64,000 nucleotides of DNA from Fervidibacter canadensis (GTDB lineage Bacteria; Armatimonadota; Fervidibacteria; Fervidibacterales; Fervidibacteraceae). Location: contig JBGOEJ010000013.1 of NCBI GenBank assembly GCA_041446545.1, forward strand, positions 1 to 64,000, written 5' to 3'. Below the pieces are notes generated by a model that saw only the letters and a list, made by a program, of their open reading frames with translations, did not search any database and was not told the DNA's origin. Positions 60,338-64,000 of this stretch are shown here, piece by piece (within the stretch, counting starts at the first letter, position 1; every line of letters starts with the position of its first letter). Position numbers and translations under genes: made by a program.

Positions 60338-61252
60338 ATGGAAGCAGAGCGGCTTCAACGGTTTCAAGGTTGTCTCGTCGGCGTCGCCGTCGGCGACGCG
60401 TTAGGCGTTCCTGTGGAAGGTTGGACGCAAGAGGAAATCCGCCAGCGCTTTGGCGTCTTGCGGGAGATGGTGGACAGCGTTCGCCCCGCAGGTTCTGTCT
60501 CTGACGACACGATGCAAACCTTGTGCCTTGCCGAAAGCCTCGCCGAATTGGGACACTTTGATGCCAACGATTTCGTGCGCCGACTCTTGCATTGGTATCG
60601 CACCGACCCTTTTGGCATCGGTCTCCACACGGAACGCGTCCTCTCTCTCATCGCCCAAGGCATCCCTTGGCGCGAGGCGGTGGAACGAGTGGAACGGCAA
60701 CATGCCCCGATGACGGCAGGCAATGGCAGTTTGATGCGGTGCGCCCCCATCGCCTTGCGTTACTACCGCGACATCGGCGGCTTGCTGGAGTTCAGCCACG
60801 AATCGTCACGGGTGACGCACCCCAACCCATTGGCGCGTTCTTCCTGCGCTTTCTTCAACTGCGTTCTTTCCCGCGTCCTGCGGGGATGGGAGAAAGCGGA
60901 TGCCTTGAGTTTTGCGATGGAAGTGATGGCCCATGCGCCCCACGAATTGTTGGGGCGCGTTCAAGGGATTGCCCAAAAGTCCGCTGACGAAGTTCCCATC
61001 AACGGTTTCGTCCTTGACACCTTAGAATGCGCCCTTTGGGCGTGGTGGCACCACGACGATTTTGAGGAGGCGTTGGTCACTGTCGTCAACTTGGGTGGCG
61101 ACACCGACACCAATGCCGCCGTGACAGGCGCGCTGATGGGCGCTCAATGTGGGTTAGATGCCATCCCTGAGCGTTGGCGGGAAAAAGTCGCTGTCGTGCC
61201 CCGATGCTTGGAACTGGCGGCAAAACTCTATGAGTTAGCGGAAGCGGAATAA
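60338..61252 (+). CDS. ADP-ribosylglycohydrolase family protein (DraG-like)
   Basis: 304 residues. The family's dimetal motifs are visible: GCLVGVAVGDALGVPVEG at the N-terminus, SDDTMQTLCLAESL and GGDTDTNAAVTGALMG (with the DTD metal ligands) near the C-terminus. DraG-type enzymes remove ADP-ribose from proteins or hydrolyse ADP-ribosylated nucleotides in the cytoplasm. ATG 60338 follows GAGGAGTGATGG. It follows the arabinofuranosidase by 61 nt on the same strand but no shared function is evident. Confidence 0.92.
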   Translation: MEAERLQRFQGCLVGVAVGDALGVPVEGWTQEEIRQRFGVLREMVDSVRPAGSVSDDTMQTLCLAESLAELGHFDANDFVRRLLHWYRTDPFGIGLHTERVLSLIAQGIPWREAVERVERQHAPMTAGNGSLMRCAPIALRYYRDIGGLLEFSHESSRVTHPNPLARSSCAFFNCVLSRVLRGWEKADALSFAMEVMAHAPHELLGRVQGIAQKSADEVPINGFVLDTLECALWAWWHHDDFEEALVTVVNLGGDTDTNAAVTGALMGAQCGLDAIPERWREKVAVVPRCLELAAKLYELAEAE

Positions 61253-61287
61253 CGAGCGAGATGGCAAAATCATCGCGGTGATAGGCG

Positions 61288-62541
61288 ATGGACGCCGCCG
61301 AAAAACTGCGAGTGCTCATCAGCGACGCCGCCTTTGAGTGTGAAGGGGGCAAAAGTGCGTCCGCTCGCGCTGTCCAGCAACTCAAAGAGCAACGGCTTCG
61401 GGAAAGCATCTACCACGCCAAAGTGCCCGGCGGAACGATGCCCTTGCTCAAAACTCTTTTGACCAATGCCTGCATCAAAAACTGCGCCTATTGCCCCATC
61501 GCTGCCTACTGCGACCATCGTGTCGTTTCCTTCAAGCCCGACGAGATGGCACGCTTGTTCATGGCGATGCACAAAGCAGGGATGGTCAACGGCTTGTTTT
61601 TGTCCAGCGGCATCGTCCGCGACCCCGACACAACTCAAGAGTTGCTCAACGACACGGCAAAGATTTTGCGGACGCGTTACGGCTTTCGCGGCTACATCCA
61701 TCTGAAGGTCATGCCCGGCGCCAGCGCCGAAGCCATCAAGGAAGCGGCAAAGTGGGCAAACCGCATCAGCGTCAATGCTGAAGCGCCCAACGAACTTCGG
61801 CTCAAAACCATCGCCCCCGATAAAAGTTTTCAAGGCGAAATGCTCCCGACCCTGCAACGCATCGCCGAGGTTATTACGCAGAAGCGGTTGGAATGGTTGG
61901 AGCGCAAAGGCGTCGTCCAACGCATTGGGCGAGGTTGGCTCGCCGATTTGGACGAATTGGCACAATTGTCAACCCCGCCCGTCCTTTCCAGCACGACCCA
62001 ATTCGTCGTCGGCGCAGCGGGCGAAAGCGACAAGGAGTTGCTCCAAACCGTCGTGCGGTTTTACCGCGAGTTTCAGTTAGGGCGAGCCTACTTCAGCGCT
62101 TTTCGCCCCATTTGCGGGACAAAGTTGGAAGACCTACCCGCTGAAACGCCCGTGCGGGAACATCGCCTCTATCAAGCCGACTTTTTGCTCCGCCGCTACG
62201 GCTTTGAGTTGGACGAATTGCCCTTTGACGAACAAGGCAACTTGCCACAAGACACCGACCCCAAACTCGCATGGGCGCTTCAACATCCTGAGCGTTTCCC
62301 CGTTGAAGTCACGAAAGCGGAGCGAAACGAATTGCTCAAAGTGCCCGGCATCGGTCCTGAAACTGCCGAGCGGATTGTCAAGGCACGAAAGGAAGGAACT
62401 TCGCTGACCGCCGAAGACCTGCAACGGTTGGGTGTGCCATTGAAGCGAGCCGCCCCCTTTTTGACCTTGAAAGGCAAACCTTTGACAAAAGAAGTGCCCG
62501 TCAAAGAACCTGAGCCAACCGAGCAATTGCGGTTGCTGTGA
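61288..62541 (+). CDS. radical SAM protein, putative DNA modification/repair type, with helix-hairpin-helix
   Basis: 417 residues. The radical-SAM cluster motif C62-x3-C66-x2-C69 (ACIKNCAYCPIAAYC) is followed by GLFLSSGIVRDPDTTQELL and NAEAPNELRL. A C-terminal helix-hairpin-helix (LLKVPGIGPETAERIVKARK, about 355-375) suggests DNA binding. This arrangement resembles the family annotated as putative DNA modification/repair radical SAM proteins, in which the partner (a TIGR03915-type DUF4130 protein) is often adjacent; none is present here. Start ATG 61288. Substrate unknown. Confidence 0.85.
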   Translation: MDAAEKLRVLISDAAFECEGGKSASARAVQQLKEQRLRESIYHAKVPGGTMPLLKTLLTNACIKNCAYCPIAAYCDHRVVSFKPDEMARLFMAMHKAGMVNGLFLSSGIVRDPDTTQELLNDTAKILRTRYGFRGYIHLKVMPGASAEAIKEAAKWANRISVNAEAPNELRLKTIAPDKSFQGEMLPTLQRIAEVITQKRLEWLERKGVVQRIGRGWLADLDELAQLSTPPVLSSTTQFVVGAAGESDKELLQTVVRFYREFQLGRAYFSAFRPICGTKLEDLPAETPVREHRLYQADFLLRRYGFELDELPFDEQGNLPQDTDPKLAWALQHPERFPVEVTKAERNELLKVPGIGPETAERIVKARKEGTSLTAEDLQRLGVPLKRAAPFLTLKGKPLTKEVPVKEPEPTEQLRLL

Positions 62542-62582
62542 CATTTCAGGCGTCCGCGCCACAAGTTGCGTCAATGTTGGGA

Positions 62583-62723
62583 GAGTGTGTTCGGAAAATG
62601 CCATTGGGAGGGCGAGGCTCCTGCCGAGCCGAACATATCGGCAAGTCGTGAGATGGGCAGGTCGGAGGAATAGTCTCACCGGGAGGTTCGCCCTCCCATT
62701 GGGCTCAATTTCCGAACACACTC
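62583..62723. mobile_element. MITE-like element with terminal inverted repeats
   Basis: A 141-bp sequence bounded by 15-bp perfect inverted repeats, GAGTGTGTTCGGAAA at 62583-62597 and TTTCCGAACACACTC at 62709-62723. An inner pair of 10-bp arms (GGGAGGGCGA 62606-62615, TCGCCCTCCC 62688-62697) extends the imperfect inverted repeats. It contains no open frame. It lies just before a gene that lacks a normal N-terminus. No transposase is near and no clear target duplication is seen. Confidence 0.65.
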
Positions 62724-62729
62724 AAAGAT

Positions 62730-63835
62730 TTGGGCAAGTTCAGTTTTGACTACGCTATTTGGGTCACTGATGCTGACCATGACGGGCAGATCAACGATGT
62801 GGTCGTGTGGCGTGGGCAGAAAAGGACGGTTTTCTCCCGCCTGAAAGATGGGACGATTGTGGAACGACCCACCCTGCGTGACTGGGGGGCTAACTCGGAC
62901 GGCGACGGGAAAGACGATGAAGTCTATGAGATGTTAGGTCAGGCGTCCTACATGTGGATAAAAGCAGAGGTGCGCGTCCACTTTGCTTCAGGACGCAAGT
63001 TATCCCTAAAGCCTTGCTTCCCCATCGCCATCACAGACTTGGATGGCGATAAGGTAGCGGAAATAGTTGGCGCTGAGATAGTTAGTGGCAAAGAGTATCG
63101 CTTTCTTTGTTGGTGTTACGAAAACGGGAAATGGAGCAAGGGTGAGAGTCCCAAGTTTGTCGGGAGTTTTGTGCTGATTGGTGACGCTGCATTGCGCTTC
63201 CCGTTGTTTTGGGATGAAAAGGGTGCAGACCTGTTAGCCGTGACCTTAGAAGGTCAGCACGCGAAGATTTGGGATGTCCGATGGCAAAAAGGCAAATGGA
63301 CGAAACGGTTGATGGGAAAAGTGCCTGAACGCAATGCAAACAACATTTATCTCGTTCGCAAGGGACAAGATTGGATGGTGGGCGGTTGGGCATCCCCGCC
63401 AGAATGGCAAAGGTGGCTGTGGGAGAAAGTGGGGCAACCCCTGCAACGCTTCCTTCCTTTCCTGCACGAACCGCAAGGGAGGTTTTTGCCTATGGCTGGG
63501 ACGGGAAGCGTAGGGGGGCTTTGTCGGGGCGATGGCGTAACGGCAACCTTTTAGATGTTAAATTTGCGGACATGGACGGAGATGAGAAACGGGGAGTCTC
63601 CATCGCCTTTCCGAAAAGGGTTTCGGTTGCCGAGTTTGAAGATGGACGATGGTGCATGGGCTGGGTGGAAGTGTCCTTCGCTGATGATGAACCAATCGGG
63701 GATTTCTATGGCTTCCGCTATGGCGGGCGGGAATGGGTAATTTATCAGGACAAGGACAGTCATCGTTGCGTCGCGATAGCATTGGAAGGAGACAGTCAGC
63801 AAAGTAAACGGCATCAGCCACAACGGAGGGATTAG
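62730..63835 (+). pseudogene. FG-GAP/VCBS-like protein, truncated and frameshifted
   Basis: Two overlapping frames encode one repeat protein. The first (62730 to about 63480) has D-x-D-x-D-G calcium-loop-like motifs: DADHDGQINDVVVW, NSDGDGKDDEVYEM and DLDGDKVAEIVGAE. The second frame (entered near 63480, GCAAGGGAGGTTTTTGCC) continues with VFAYGWDGKRRG and ADMDGDEKRGVSIAF to the stop at 63835. The start side lacks a ribosome site and signal peptide and abuts the MITE-like element, suggesting N-terminal loss. The frame break is at a T5 run, so sequencing error is possible for that part. Confidence 0.6.
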
Positions 63836-63837
63836 CG

Positions 63838-63999
63838 ATGAAACTGCCGACGACCAACGAGGAGATGGAAGCCATTTACGACCGCTATGTCCGACCGCTG
63901 GAGAAGGAGCACTGGGGCAAATTCGTCGCCGTCAGTTTGGACGGACAGGTTTTGCTCGGGGATGAAAGAGAAAAAGTAGCCCTGCAAGCCCTGAAGTAA
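63838..63999 (+). CDS. small protein (53 aa), DUF5678-like
   Basis: 53 residues, ATG 63838 with GGAGGGATTAGCG upstream. The sequence EAIYDRYVRPLEKEHWGKFVAVSLDGQVLLGDEREKV resembles the short DUF5678 proteins (often partnered with aspartyl-protease-like genes), which normally run 15-25 residues further. It ends at TAA 63997-63999, two bases before the window edge, so it may be slightly truncated. It starts 3 nt after the stop of the FG-GAP-like frame, suggesting they were one operon. No function assigned. Confidence 0.55.
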   Translation: MKLPTTNEEMEAIYDRYVRPLEKEHWGKFVAVSLDGQVLLGDEREKVALQALK

Positions 64000-64000
64000 T

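Overview
The window is a gene-dense, moderately GC-rich bacterial chromosome segment with no gene-free stretch longer than 300 bp. Housekeeping genes (pgk, accD, rsmB, dcd, leuD, hemG/hemY, rqcH, yajC, tRNA-Asn) sit among glycoside hydrolases, four Gfo/Idh/MocA oxidoreductases and a chemotaxis operon. GTG and TTG starts with strong AGGAGG-type ribosome sites are common. The mixture (archaeal-type phosphoglycerate mutase, Flp-type pilin, GH127 and GH3 enzymes, many Gfo/Idh/MocA proteins) suggests a free-living, probably thermophilic, polysaccharide-degrading bacterium, perhaps of the Armatimonadota/Fervidibacteria. That placement is an inference from gene content only.

Layout. 0-9 kb: cell-wall carboxypeptidase, phosphoesterase and Flp pilin (minus strand), two Gfo/Idh/MocA proteins, a bifunctional-nuclease family protein, a 31-residue bS22/COX24-like ribosomal protein, a methyltransferase and an ACT protein. 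9-16 kb: an ECF sigma/anti-sigma pair with a secretin-domain (STN) zinc-ribbon protein, an ABC ATPase, and a secreted 1177-residue clan GH-A-like glycosidase with a small membrane protein. 16-22 kb: an iron transporter FeoB split into two overlapping genes plus a zinc ribbon, a FlgT-like secreted protein, leuD, and a decayed toxin-antitoxin locus. 22-32 kb: phosphoglycerate mutase, M42 peptidase, a sugar or polyol dehydrogenase/transporter cluster, pgk and tRNA-Asn. 32-47 kb: accD, M20 peptidase, rsmB, a MraY-like transferase, a dCTP deaminase interrupted by an HNH intein, a GH3 beta-glucosidase, protoporphyrinogen oxidase, RqcH, an Rrf2 regulator, a SPOR protein, YajC and the NAD(P)HX repair enzyme. 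47-57 kb: one minus-strand chemotaxis operon (MCP, CheW, CheA, a CheC-CheD fusion, CheY, CheB, CheR and a CheX-FliM fusion). 57-64 kb: a sugar isomerase-like protein, GH127 arabinofuranosidase, ADP-ribosylglycohydrolase, radical SAM protein, a MITE-like element next to a broken FG-GAP-like gene, and a 53-residue protein.

The most unusual items are the dcd intein, the two chemotaxis fusions (CheC-CheD and CheX-FliM), the split feoB with its own internal ribosome site, and two classes of short dispersed repeat. One class is a covarying palindrome found only in intergenic gaps. The other is short GGGACGA-like tandem repeats, several of which lie in frame inside linkers of unrelated proteins. No CRISPR array, rRNA, prophage or transposase was seen.
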